A DNA stretch of 64,000 bases, taken from Lepisosteus oculatus. Its lineage: Eukaryota; Chordata; Actinopteri; Semionotiformes; Lepisosteidae. The notes beneath the pieces are model-generated. The model did no database searches. It was not told where the DNA came from and saw nothing but the letters and a program-made list of their open reading frames with translations. Within the stretch, counting starts at the first letter, position 1; every line of letters begins with the position of its first letter. Location of the stretch: positions 6,756,501-6,820,500 of the forward strand of contig NC_090698.1 of NCBI RefSeq assembly GCF_040954835.1, in the 5' to 3' direction. Positions 24,202 to 36,326 of this stretch are shown one piece after another. Both the position numbers and the translations under genes were made by a program.

Positions 24202-25274
24202 GTAAGATATCTGTTATGTCTTTGAGTTTCCATTCAAAGTGCGTTTAAGGTCCCCTACTTTGGACTTCAGGAACTTTCACACACCAGGCTGCTTTGGTAG
24301 TTTAAATTGTATAGTACATAGCTCTTAAACCTGAACTGGATGATAGTAACAGCACTCCTGGATGAAGACCTGTTCATAACTTAAACAGATCCTGAGGAGG
24401 ACTGGTGTTAGGTGACCAAATTTAAATGATCTGCCGAACTGAAGGATGGACATTTTAATAGCACAATTTCTGTGCCGTATAATATTCCGAAGGTGTATTC
24501 ACTACCTTTTCTGTGGAGATGCGATTGACTATCATATACTGTTGAATGGATAACTGAGCCCCACTATGAGAGGCTCTGACAAGCGCACTGGGTGAGTGAG
24601 CAACACTGGCTTGATTTGCACAAGATGGGCTGCTTTTCATCGCTTAAAAATATACGTGGCTGAAAAATGGGGACGTCCATCTCGATTTATTTCTTGATCT
24701 GTATTAGCATTACTTGGAAAGTCCCTGTCCATAGCCAGATGCAGCTGGTTGTGGGGGCTGTTTTGTCACAGTTTCTGGCAGAACCTCAGTTCTTACTAAG
24801 GAAATTTCAGAGCCACCAGACTTTTGTGCTGGACCCCATTGAGACAGCTCCAGTATGCTCCCGCTTACCCAGCCAGTTTGGCCCAGTATCACAACCTCAA
24901 TCAGTGGCACGGTGGAGGATGGGGGAAAGCTCAGAAAGATTGTCCTCTGTCAGTGTTCAGCACTACACACAGGAGTGGTAAGCTCCTCACAGCTGCATTG
25001 TAAGCTCTGCTCAATGGTCTTCTCGCTTCTTTGATTATTAAAATATCTTACCACTGCCTGCTTTCAAATTATCATTCATGATTATCATTAACAAATGAAA
25101 ATTACTTTAAGCTATCTGATTATCTGATTTTCTATCAAGCCTAGAAATTTACCGATGAAACTGAGAACAATTGTCCCCAGCACAGCTCATTCAGGAAGCA
25201 CAATTTGGAATGGGAGATATGTGGCGCTGTCCGTCTGGATGAGCTGAAGCCCACATTGATTCTGTTGTTGCACA

Positions 25275-28200
25275 GGTCACCGCAGAAGTCCCAGGGGATG
25301 GCCCGTGTAGAAGCATATGCTGCTCTGATGGAAGGACTGGACGAGCTGGATTTCAGGTCGTCTGCGATTCCCTGTCATCTGGTGCTGACGGGCGATGACG
25401 CCTTCCCTCTGGCCATGAACGACAGGGGCCAAGTCCTGATGGCAGCCTCGCGATACGGGGCGGGCCGCCTGGTAGCCATGGGGCACGAGGACTACCTGAG
25501 CCTGCTCCCCGGATTTGTGGAGAACGCTGTGGCCTGGCTAAAGCCAACCCCGGAGGCTAAGGTGGGCATCCAAGAGGCCTGCCGCTTTGTGGCGGACAAT
25601 CTGTGCTACACGCCCACCAAGACGGAGCTGACCACCTCTTTCAAGAGCGGGATGGGGGTCTACATTACCACCGCCTATAAAGATGACCAGGTGAGCGAGC
25701 TCATTGCTTTCCTGAAGGAGGGAGGTGGGCTGCTGATTGCTGGTGAGGCCTGGCACTGGTCCCAGTGCCACGCAAACAAGAACCCTCTCCTGAGTTTCCC
25801 TGGCAACAAAGTGAGCAGTGTGGCTGGTATCTACTTTTCACAACACCAGGGGGAGACTGGCATCGTCGCCATACCCAAGGAGATCCCCTCCAGCTGGCTG
25901 GCTGTTTCGTAAGTACCTCTACACAATCTGACTGATTACGTAAGGTAATGAGGTGGGTTACTGTTCAGCCAGAAGACCCTCTGCTGTCAGGTTGATGCCA
26001 AAATAAAATGAGTAGCAGTCTAGTTTACGGGTGACATGGTGGTGAAGAGGTTAGCATTGTTGCCTCACAGCTCTGGGGCCCTAGGTTGAATTCCGGACCT
26101 GGGGTGGTGTCTGCAGGGAGTCTGTATGTTCCCTCTGGGTTTCCGTGGGCTTCCTCCTACAGTCCAAAGACATAGTGGTAGGATAACTGGCTTCTGGGAA
26201 AATGAGCCTTAGGCATCTGTGTCTACTGTGCCCTGTAATGCACTGGTGTCTTGTCCAGGGTGTGCCCTGCCTTGTGCTGGTAGCCTTCTGGTGGACCTGC
26301 AAACTTGAATTGGAAGAAGCAGTTAGAAAGTGGATGGATGGAAATATAGTCTAGTTTACCAAACTATGTGTTGCACATGGTACCTTTTGTTTCATTGTGA
26401 GAGTCATGGGGCAACATGCCACTGCCTGCTCAGTGTTGTCTATAGCAGCAATAAGTAAAAGTTTATTCCATGCTGAAAAGACCTGAAGAAGGGTCAAACT
26501 GCCAAAACTCTGTGTTTCCTTTCTTTTGTTTTCAGCATAAACCCTTACTTGTTCCTTTGCAGCCTACGCATGCTGACCCAGCCACCTGCTTGAACTTCTA
26601 TAACAGTGACAGGCTGGTAAATGAAACCACAAAGGAAACAAAGAAAAGGGACTTGTAAATAGCTAAAAATATTTTAAACTTTAAATTAAAATATTTACCA
26701 CAGCTAGCCTCACTTGCCTGCATTCAGAGGCCAAAGGCACCCAGAGACAAGGCAGAAGATCCAGATAGTCTTAGAAACAGTGTCTGGAGGGCTGCCAGCC
26801 TTGTATCACAGCGCCCTCTAGTGGGGTGGAAGGAAGCTGGTCTCCACATCCATTTAAAAACACTGACAACAAGTTGAACTATTTTTCCATGCATTTCAAT
26901 GTTTCTACTAAATTACTTGTAAGAATGTATAAAAAAAAAGCTTTATGAGCATTGTATAGGAGGAGTGACTGTTTTTTTTATTTTGATGTTTAGAAATATG
27001 TATGTGAATGAGCATAGCTCTAGCTCGCTAAGAAACAAGTAATAGGTTTATTCCATTCTGAAAAAAAGAAGAAAGAGAACACAACGTTTTGGCCGTCAAG
27101 CCTTCTTCAAGTGTCAAAGCTGTAGCTCTGCTGGGATGTTCTTCATCAAGACTAGAAAACGTAACGTAACGTAAGGCACTCTGCCTCCTTAATTAATATT
27201 TGTTAATATTAACAGTAACAGTTGTTATTATTAATACTATTTATTTTAAATATTAACAGTTAATATTAATAGAGTTAATATTAACTTACTTAATGCCCTT
27301 AGTTAATATTGTTCTTAATTTGTTCCTACTGGGTGCAATGGAAATGAATCAGCATCCTTAATCATCGTCTTTTTCATTATCCTTTCTGTTTCCTTGCAAT
27401 ACTGTTTTTCAGGTTTAAGAAAAAGCTTTTTCTTCCTGCTCAGCATCTAATTTGTATTCTATTCTGACTACATTTTCCTTCTTGTTCCCCCTTGTGGACA
27501 CTGGCGGCCCCTGAAGTATCGGCAAAGACTTCAAGGAGGACCTGGAATTCCTCCTGGAGGGAGTGAGCGAATTTGACATAAGGGGCGCGGCCTTACCTTC
27601 CGAGATCCTGGTTCACGGGCCGCTTGCTTTCCCCATCGGGATGAACGACAACAACCAGAGCTTCCTGGCCGGGGCCTGCTATGGCCAGGGCAAGGTGATC
27701 GCCACCACACACGAGGCGTACCTCTCCCACGAGCCGCTGCGGAAGTTCCTCCATAATGCTGTTCGCTGGCTGGACGAGGGTCGCAACGGCCTTGTGGGAG
27801 TCCACCCGAACTTGGGTGGAGCCCATGCGCTGTTAAGCCAAGGGGGCCTCCCGTGCGAAAAGACCGAATTCAGTGACAAGTTGAGTGTCTACGTCTGCAC
27901 CTCCTACAGCGATGCCCATGCCGCCGAGATCCAGGACTTTGTGGCAGAGGGAGGGGGACTGCTCATTGGAGGTCATGCCTGGTGGTGGTCCCAGAACCAC
28001 CCGGGCCAAGACCCTGTGATGCACTACCCTGGGAACCGCATCCTCAACAAGTTCGGCCTTGGTATCCTGGGTTCCACCCTGCAGGCCGGCACTTTCAAGG
28101 CGCTGAACGCCGAGGAGATCTTCACCCAGACCTACCATTTCCGAAGGTCGCTGCAGCGGTTTGCAGAGGACGTGATAGAAGGCAAGTCCCTGGAGACACA

Positions 28201-31200
28201 CGAGGAAGCCTGGCTTCCCAAACTGGGGAACGACTGCGCTGGATATCTCAGAATGAAGGCTCTCGACTGTCCCTCCTACACCTCCATCGTCAGCCTGCTC
28301 ACTGAGATGGTGAAGAAAACGGGGCTCCCCCAGGCCTGCCAGTCTTGCCCCATTCAGAACTCCAAGGACCAAGTGCTCCTCAAGTTGGGCGTCGAGATCT
28401 ACAAAGTGTGTCCTGACCCCGACTCTCTCCTCCCATTCATTATCAAAGACCGCGAGGACCTACCCACTGTGTCGGATGTAAAGGTTAAGATCAACGCCAA
28501 CACTGGCAGTAAGAAAGCTTCGATTTCTGACACACTGAACATTTTAGACAGCTACAGTGGCTTTGTAACATAGTGGTATATCACCTTTTCTTTCCGTGTT
28601 GAACATGCTATCTGATATTCTGTTGGCACCAGTGTTTTTCTATACTGTTTGACAGTATTTCTCCATCAGAAAAACAACCTTATTTAATTATCGAATGTCT
28701 GCCTAAAATGTTCAACCAGCGTCATAAGTACACCTTGTGTAACCCATTTGCAGAAAACAAAATTCACTTCATGTCCCACAGTTTCTTTACAAATGCCACT
28801 AGGGAGCTAATTGTAACTCTAGCACTCTTGCTGGGTTAATGTACTCTTTATACAGTGGTTGTCAAGACAACCTTGAACAGAAGGTACGTTTCCTTTTCTG
28901 TTTCAGATGCTGTGGAATGGAAAAGCACAGGACTTTATCTTTCTCCCGGCAGCAAAACCAACATTGTTGTGCCTCCAGAAATCGTTGGAAAGAACTGGAA
29001 GGTAAACTCTCTCTCACTGTGTCTTAAATCTCAAAGCAATAATTAAATTATCATTCCCTTCCCTTTAACCAATGTCGTGTCAGTACCCTGGCAATTTACT
29101 ATCAGAAATGGCCACAAGTTGCTCCTACCTGCAGTTAACAAATAGTCTGGCTGTGGGTCTCCTCCCTGCCAGGCGACCAGAAGGGAGGAAGACCCCACAG
29201 AGCTCTGAGAGGGACCCCCTTCAATGCTGTGAATTGCAGGTGCAGATTGGCTGCCAGACGGATTACATTGGGCACTGCAAGGAGCTGAAACGAGCTCCGA
29301 CAGTCTGCGAGAGCTTCCCCATCGCTTCTGAGAGCACAGAGGTGTCGAACCTGTGGGGGGGGCTCATCTATCTCGTGGCACCGGCAAACGTCAGTCTGGG
29401 CGACCTAGAAGTCACTGTGGAGAAGGCAGTCCGAGCACCATACTACAAAGGAGGTATGACAGGGGTGGTGCATTATAGCAGAAGCCAGACAGAGAACTGA
29501 GTTTTGTGTAAAGGGGGTCCCCAATATATATATTGGGATTGGGGACTAGAAGGTCACAAGTTATGGGGAAAATCCCCCTTTATAAGAACAATGTAAACAA
29601 TGGAGGATTAGGGACCATAACAGCATGAACTTTGCTCATGTGACTTGGAATAGAGTAGGCTAACTTTCACCACCAGCCACATAAAACATGAGATAACTGC
29701 CTTTTTGTTCAACTTAATTCACAAAGCCAACAACTGCAGGAAATCGTGACCTTGTGTAGCCAACATCTCAACAGTTAGTGCAGAAAAAATATACATCAGG
29801 ATGACTTATAAATGGGTACCTCCTGCCTTAACAAATTATGTTACAGATCGCTGAAGATCCTTGACAGGTAGGATTGTTTCTGGAAATACAACAAGATAGA
29901 ACTTATCAGTTTGACGTATGTTTCTGGAGTAAGAGGGCTTTAATCTTGTATCTGAAACAGACTCTGAGCACTGCTTTATGGAAAAGAGCACACAAAAGTC
30001 AGAACACAACATGAGAAAGCTTATGGACAGCTCACTTAGTACATCTTTGGTTAAGAGGTAATAAAAACAAGGATCTGGTCCAGTGGTTACTTGAAAGAAA
30101 ATGGGCTAAGATCATTCGATAACCATGTGGTTAGGTCACTTGTTTCAGACTCCCACACTAGACACACTAGACACTCCTGTTCTCAATTTTTATTTCCCCT
30201 CTCAATTTCCCCTTAGTGTGTCCTTACTGTACATCAACTAGTTTGTGTTTCACTGCTGACCTGTAAGGTGGTTTTCAAGGTGAATTGAGGAGAATGATGC
30301 CACAGGGCCATCACTGTACCGTGAACGTGACAAACTGGAGAACGTCTCCCTGGCGGCAGTGCCCACGCAGAGATCCTTGCTCCTTCCTCTCCAGGGGAGA
30401 CCAGCACCTCAGACTGGTTAGGGGCCATTCGTGGTGCTCCCGCTCCCTGGGCCGAGCTGGAGTTTGACAACATCATCCTGGCGATGCCCTCCGAGGCGGT
30501 GCGCTGTCTGGACAACCCAGAGGAGGTGGCGGCCCTGTGGAACCAGATCATGAAGGGCATCGCCGAGCTGGCAGCCATCCCCGAGAGGCTCCCCAGGAAG
30601 GAGCGCTTCGTGGCCGACGTACAGATCTCCCACGGCAAGTGTTCGCCGGCGCGTGCCCATCGCCGCAGAAGGCCCGCGATGTATGATCGGTCTGTTTACT
30701 GCCCTGCCAATCAGTGTCAGCGGAATCTGATTTAAGATGCTTGTCTCGAGCGTTTGGAGTTTTATGCTGGATATTACGAGATAGTAATTCTCGCGTACCT
30801 TATGTATTCATGCGATAGCACAATTGTCATATAATACATCCTTATGTGATCATGCGATAGCACAATTGTCATATAATACATTCTTATGTGATCATGCGAT
30901 AGCACAATTGTCATATAATACCTCCATAGCTACGTGCAGACTTGCACGTGTAACTTCATAACGGAACCATTATGGCTTTGATCTCTACATCCCACAAAAC
31001 TGATCCTCATGCTTATATTGATTCTGTTCATATTTGCTACAAATTGCAAGATTTCCTTATGACTAAACCCCAGTCGAAAAGTAAATCCATACAAATTCTG
31101 CAGCGCTGGACATCGACACAATCGTTAAACCGAAAGTGCCATAGCTTCTAGATGCGTTCAGTGCACAATGTAACAGGTTGTACATACACTGAAGTAGTCG

Positions 31201-32618
31201 TTGCTATCTCGTAATTAAGAAATAATTTTTCCCTTGGTGACAGCAATGTGCTTCCGTACGCCAAAACAAATTCTATGCAACTTGTTGTAAAGGCAATAAA
31301 GGATTGATCGAGGGATCGGGGAATCGAGGGATTGACTGACGTATTTAAGCTGATTTTTTTTTTCTTAGGTTGGATGCACGCTGGATACCCTGTTATGATG
31401 CACTCAACTGCAGCCAAAAACTTAATTGACCTGGACCTCATTAAAAACAGTGGGCTGTGGGGACCCATCCACGAACTGGGACACAACCAGCAGAGAGGAG
31501 CGTGGGAGTTCCCTCCACACACCACCGAGTGCACATGCAACCTGTGGTCGCTCTACATCCACGAGACCGTGCTGGGCAAGGAGAAGCACAGAGCCCACGA
31601 GGCCTGTACGCCCCAAAACCGAGAGGAGAGAACCCGTCATTTTGTGGAGAAGGGTCGAAGCCTGAATGACTGGAGTGTGTTCACTGCTCTGGAGACCTAC
31701 ATGCAGGTAAAGGAAGCATATGCAGGGACAGAAAGGTTTCTGAATTATTTCTTCCTTCTCCTGATTGGTGTATAGGTGTTCTATATGGGCATAATGGCAG
31801 CCCTGTGTCATGGGTGTGATGGATATAGTGCGCCCCCTGCTGTTTGTGAAGTGCTTTGCAATCCTCTGGGTTGGAAAGATCTCTATACAGTAAATGCTAT
31901 TAATCACTTTTACTTGATGATGTAAAAGTAAGTAAAAACTGTCCATATTGCAAAAAAGTATATGGTAAGCTGGTACTATCGCTGCTAAAAAAACAATAGC
32001 ACAATACTGGCTGACCTCTATCGCTCTTCCTCGGCGTCAGCAGACTTTTATGTTTTTGAGAATTTTATTTTTGGAACTTTCCAGTCTGCATCCTTGGTGC
32101 TAAAACACAGAGAGTCAGCATGTATCCAAGATAAATCACTATTATAGGTTTATTATATGTGCATATTTCATGTGCACTAGATATAGTTGTGGTTTGTGAC
32201 TGTGTTTGGTTTTCTTCTTTCTGAGAGCGGATTGCCATTGTAGGGAGGTAAGAGGGTTTGATATGTTTTGTTCTGTTCTCATTTTGCGATCGGAGTTTTG
32301 GTGATTGTCGATAGTAATAATAATAATAAACAATTTAACACAAAGAAATGCTATTTTATTACCCCTGTCTTGCAGCTCCAGGAGGAGTTCGGCTGGGAAG
32401 CTTTGAAGAAAGTCTTTGCGACCTACCACCTCATGAGCAACATCCCCAATAACAACACAGGCAAGATGAACCTGTACGCTGAGACGTTCTCCACGGTGGT
32501 CGGCAGGAACCTGGCTCCTTTCTTCAGGTCCTGGGGCTGGCCCATTGAGGAGGGCGTAGAGAAACGCCTGTCGGAGCTGCCGGAGTGGAGCGAGCATCCA
32601 ATGACCAAATACGCCTGA
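25275..32618 (+). CDS. tcaf: TRPM8 channel-associated factor (TCAF/FAM115 family), seven coding exons
   Basis: Coding exons are 25298-25908 (acceptor at 25274), 27517-28508, 28907-29001, 29240-29453, 30395-30634, 31369-31706 and 32376-32618. Phases join to 910 codons plus TGA with no internal stop, close to the roughly 920 residues of mammalian TCAF proteins. The N-terminal half is an internal duplication: FPLAMND...YGAGRLVAMGHE...GGGLLIAGEAWHWSQ in exon 1 and FPIGMND...YGQGKVIATTHE...GGGLLIGGHAWWWSQ in exon 2. The C-terminal half is a peptidase M60-like domain with HELGHNQQRG at about residues 752-761 and glutamates at about 764 and 771. Mammalian TCAFs bind the cold channel TRPM8 and alter its surface delivery and gating; peptidase activity is unproven. 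The start ATG at 25298 fits the family's short N-terminus (MARVEAYAALMEG). Intron 5 needs a GC donor. Which of TCAF1 or TCAF2 is closer cannot be said; fish copies often predate that split. Confidence 0.93.
26028..26342 (+). mobile_element. tRNA-derived SINE in TCAF intron 1
   Basis: The order is a tRNA-like head (gtggtgaagaggttagcat with a box-B-like ggttgaattcc), a middle block with ttcctcctacagtccaaaga, a block cttgtccagggtgtgccctg, and a tail gaaagtggatggatgg. This is the layout of the very common fish tRNA-derived SINE with a GGAT-type tail. Confidence 0.8.
26456..26600 (+). repeat. Foldback-family repeat copy
   Basis: It contains the arm aaaagtttattccatgctga, a decayed core cctgaagaagggtcaaactg, and the right end cttgttcctttgcagcctac then gcatgctgacccag, as in the copy at 8431-8608. 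It lies in TCAF intron 1. Confidence 0.75.
27033..27120 (-). repeat. Foldback-family repeat copy, single arm
   Basis: The sequence aacaagtaataggtttattc leads to acacaacgttttggccg and then ccttcttcaag, the reverse complement of the family core. It lies in TCAF intron 1 and is followed by an AT-rich simple region (about 27190-27320, TTAATATTAAC-like). Confidence 0.75.
28509..28906 (+). other. TCAF intron 2, no other feature seen
   Basis: The donor is gtaaga at 28509 and the acceptor tttcag ends at 28906. Reading through the donor would add a short unrelated tail ending at 28573, which does not fit the family. Confidence 0.6.
30635..31368 (+). other. TCAF intron 5 with GC-AG boundary
   Basis: Exon 5 must end at 30634 to keep phase 1 and restore the conserved ...DVQIS-H-G-W-M-H-A-G junction with exon 6. 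The intron then starts GCAAGT rather than GTAAGT and ends tttttcttag. Using the nearby GT at 30639 would break the reading frame of the metallopeptidase exon. GC-AG introns are a known minor class with otherwise strong donors, and GCAAGT fits that class. Confidence 0.75.
30801..30926 (+). repeat. Minisatellite, three 42-bp units
   Basis: Units beginning cttatgtgatcatgcgatag (or a close variant) start at 30801, 30843 and 30885. The three units differ at only a few bases. They lie inside TCAF intron 5. Confidence 0.9.
31770..31905 (+). repeat. Possible 3' fragment of a retroposon in TCAF intron 6
   Basis: The sequence gaagtgctttgcaatcctct, followed by tctctatacagtaaatgcta, resembles the 3' tail shared by many fish LINE/SINE pairs. 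It is weak evidence from pattern only. Confidence 0.3.
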
Positions 32619-32989
32619 GCAGAGCACGACATCACGCTGGCTAGTGTCAGACTGCTCTGCTCCCAGACCAGGCCCACAGGAGGCCCGGTCAGTTACCCCG
32701 TGTGATGAATGTGTCACCCACACACATGGTGCTATCATATGACGTTGCAACATGTGAGCAGGTCCCACACTTTGTTTGAGCTTATACCCCTTGGAAATGG
32801 GCTGCTTTGGTGTTACAGGTGCGCGCAGGTGCTTTGGTGTGTTCATTGCAGGCTTTCCGTTATATTGCTGAGAGAGGTCGCGAGAGATATTGCCGCTCAT
32901 TCGTTCCCTGGGAATTGACTGATCCCAGGAATATTCAAACAATCCAAACAATCGATACAAATCCAAACGATCCGCATAAACAAACGGAG

Positions 32990-33090
32990 CTGGACTGGGG
33001 TCTTGCCCTGCGCCTGTTGCTTGCCCGGATAGGCTCCGGCTCCCCTAGGACCCTGAATTGGATAAAGAGGTTAGAAAATGGATTTACGCG
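32990..33090 (+). repeat. 3' fragment of a tRNA-derived SINE
   Basis: The sequence cttgccctgcgcctgttgct, then ggataggctccggctcccc, then gaattggataaagaggtta and gaaaatgga is the usual 3' end of the common fish tRNA SINE. The head is missing. Confidence 0.6.
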
Positions 33091-33099
33091 TAAATAAAA

Positions 33100-34430
33100 T
33101 TGTATTTATCGTTACGTGACGTATGGGAGGATTTTACATAAGGCCAATTCACAGAGTCTGGGGAGGGGTAGTGTAAATTAGTTTTGAATTCAGATAGAGG
33201 GAGAGAACGATAAATTTAATTCGTGCATGAAACCTGACTTGTTTGTGAATCTGAACCTCCCCTTGAACTACTTTCATTTTTCTACACGTGCAGAGTAGAG
33301 GAGAAAGCGAGAAACTATTGTGCTTCCACCTCAATTATCTCGAATACCTTGATTCATAAAAACATACTTCAGATTCTAAATATTTTAGAATACATACACG
33401 TATTTACAGTTCATAGGGTTTCCCCCCCAAATAACAGGTTTGGTAAAAAAAACATTGAAATGACTAAATTAAGTTTTTACTGTAATTTACCACAATATCA
33501 GGTTTGGTAACAGGTTTCATATTGTTCAAAAACTTTAAAAATGCAATAATAAAACGCCAAATTACACTATACATGGGAACTCGCCATACTGTGCACTCAG
33601 CTCACTGGCGTTTCATACAGTAACGGAGCTCGAGTCCACAACAGTTACTTTTAAAGTATCTATTTTATCTACTTTCTATGAATATTCTTCCCACAGGCAT
33701 CACAATATCATAACCTGAACGCTGAATAATAATTTAGCTACGCTATTCTCACTAAATTTAACTTTAAAAATAGTACAAAACATTGAGGTAGCTTCTACAC
33801 AAACATTTCAATCAAAGCAATCTTTACGTTCCTTCTTTTCAGTATTTTTCCCCACTAACGTTCAGGTGTAACATATCGTAAATCTGAAATGACATAATTT
33901 TAATTTTGACAGCTGTGGTTCGGAAAAACATCGACCTGACAGTAGAGAACAGACGCCGGTAAAGCGAGAATTTACAACCACTTTAAGAAACTGGTATTTC
34001 GTGTCCCGTTAATAGGTGAAATAGTGCACATTTCCAAACACATACGTTGTTACGAACGTAAATCACGGTCTAATCTTTTTTTCTGGGTTTAAATTTTTTC
34101 TTCAAAAAATGTTTTAAAAAAAAGTATTCAAACTCACAGTTCAATGTTTGCGGTTCCTAACGGTCAATTACGCCATCTTCAGACACCCAACCAATCCATC
34201 TCAACTGCGGTTCTACAGGTGATGGAAGTTTGTTTTCCGAGTCTTCCTTAAAATGTACCTACCGTATTTAGTCTAGGAATTGGTTAGATCGTCTTTTTGA
34301 AGAAAACAGGGGACTCATACTGTATTTTGCATTAACCTTTATAATGTAATGCTTACTGCCGCCATTGAGTGTGAAAGCCGGCTTATCAGAGCGGTGACGT
34401 CACTGCCCTTCCCTGTAATAGCAGGACCAC
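33100..34430. other. No gene seen
   Basis: This is AT-rich sequence downstream of TCAF. No exon or repeat is recognised. Confidence 0.45.
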
Positions 34431-34435
34431 AGACG

Positions 34436-34560
34436 CTGGGCTGGAGGGAGATCTCTCTTTAGCTCAACAGGCTGAGTGACGCCGGAAGCCCGGTTCGATT
34501 CCCCGACGGTGGGGGGCTAACTTGATGCAGCAGCAGGTGAGGGCGCCCACGTGAACCCCG
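34436..34560 (+). mobile_element. tRNA-derived SINE, short copy
   Basis: An A-box-like tttagctcaacaggctgag and a B-box-like cggttcgattccccgac are followed by a non-tRNA tail (cagcaggtgagggcgcccac). The same head and tail recur at 61990-62150. It cannot fold as a full tRNA because the anticodon arm is short. Confidence 0.65.
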
Positions 34561-35795
34561 AAGTGTTACAGTAACATTAAATCCATCCAGGTCATGTTTG
34601 GGGTAGATACTGCACAGTATGTTGTACTTTCATATCACCAGTTTGTTACCAACACTGTGTTTATAAAAACTGACAACAAAAGCAAGAGAAGCTAACTAAC
34701 TGAGACATAATGTACAGAGAGCCCTCTTCACCACTGGATTCCCAGATAAACCAAATCTTCTCATGTAATGGGCTCTGAAGGGACTTCATCACAGGAAGCT
34801 TTAATATACAGTACAATGTGGGTGTTTTTCATGTTCATGATTTGTATGCACTCAGGTCGGTGTCAGACTGATTATTATAAAGACTAAATGTTGTACTGAT
34901 ATGAAATGTATTATGCAACCTCTATTATTAACTCCTGGGCCCTATCTCTCTTTTGCAGCAACAAAATTAAATATTCTTAATCAAAACAAATTCTTACTTT
35001 GGTGAAAGTATTTGTCAGCATCCTTTATTTGACACAATGGGCACTAACAGTTTTGGAGAGCAAGGGTGTAAGGGGAGAGAGAGAAAGACAGGGAGACAGC
35101 GCAGAGAGTACATGACTCCCCTCTAGAAAAAGTGCAAAAGAGGACCAAAAAAATGCTTGAAGAGCAAGAAGTGGAGAGAGAGGAAGTGAACCACCCAGTC
35201 ATTGTGCTTTTCTGGGCTAGAAAGGTTTTGTCTAGTGTATTTTCATTGTTGAATAATTATACATAGTGGCTAGAACACTGTGTATACAGTAGTTGAAAAA
35301 TATGCTTTTTTTTTTTCATTGATTACCCCTGTGAAACCCAACTCTTACTCTTCAATAGCTACTGGACTCAATGCTCAAGGATCTGAATTGCTTTTAAAAG
35401 CAATTTCTCCTAAATCTGCCTGAGGCCTTTCTGCACCACACAGTTCAGGAAGCGCTGGAAAAGCACAGTCATACAGCACAAGAAGAGGTCATAATTAAAT
35501 AAATTCTCAGAACCAACGTTGTACCAGGTCTACTTATTGGATGTTTATTTTAAGATAATTTCATTACATTCATGCAATTGCTATTGTCATTTGAATATTT
35601 TTGAAACACGTGTGTGAATAAGTTTCTAATTTCTAAACTTTAAGACTGGACCACCCAACAATACTAACATACATTTATTCACAGACGTGCACAAAAATAC
35701 AGTACATTGCCAAAGTCTGCAAAACAAAATATATAATTGGAAATTCGCAATTACAATACCTTGATTAAGAATATCTTAAGATATCAAGGCAAAAC
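34561..35795. other. No gene seen
   Basis: AT-rich sequence. A purine-rich patch with gagagagaaagacagggag occurs near 35080-35100. No gene is supported. Confidence 0.45.
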
Positions 35796-35799
35796 GGGA

Positions 35800-35975
35800 A
35801 GATGTAAATGTTTATTCCATGCTGAAAAAAGAATGAAAGAAACACAATGGGTGTGAAAAAGGCTCCACAGCTGAAATGTTGTGTTTCTTTTCTTCTCTTT
35901 TCAGCATTGAATAAACCTTTACTTGTTCCTTTGCAACCTACGCATTCTGACGCAGCTCCCCACCTGAACTAAAAT
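35800..35975. repeat. Foldback repeat, palindromic copy
   Basis: The arms atgtttattccatgctgaaa and the inverse attgaataaaccttt surround a core gaaaaaggctccacagctga followed by aatgttgtgtttc. The right end carries ttcctttgcaacctacgcat and agctccccacctgaac as in the other copies. Confidence 0.75.
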
Positions 35976-36326
35976 AGGAAGACTACCGCTTAATGAGTAC
36001 ATAAAGACGTCATCGAAGACAATATTATTACAGGGTCCAGCTATAATTCAGTAAATGCCTGTTTTGATATAGTTAACATTTACAGCGCAGCTTGCATTTG
36101 AAAGATATTAAGCAATCGATTTTTCATTTAGGCATGGTTATTCTTTAATTGTTTCTTAAACACCAGGGTGTTAGCATTTATAACCAAGCCAGCACAGACT
36201 TGGCCGGATATGAACCCACACTGGCTGACCAGATTCATCTAACAGCATTCATTTGCTTCACGCAAGGAGACTCTTATCATGACACTTTCCCCCAGCTCAG
36301 TATTTCTATCACAGTCGGGTCTGAAA

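Noticed and set aside
24667-24981. A 104-codon frame starting with a signal-peptide-like segment
   Set aside because: It lies in what is probably the TCAF 5' intron. There is no domain after the hydrophobic start and no splice support.
25205-25297. Upstream in-frame ATG at 25205 as the TCAF start
   Set aside because: It lies before a good splice acceptor (25274), and the extra residues do not match the family N-terminus.
28509-28573. Read-through end of TCAF exon 2
   Set aside because: The added residues are unlike the family, and splicing to 28907 restores the conserved sequence.
30801-30926. CRISPR-like array
   Set aside because: The 42-bp units are contiguous with no spacers, in an intron of a vertebrate gene.
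34452-34520. A possible tRNA gene
   Set aside because: The A-like and B-like boxes are present but the spacing and stems do not form a cloverleaf, and the block recurs with its flank at 61990-62150, as expected for a SINE.
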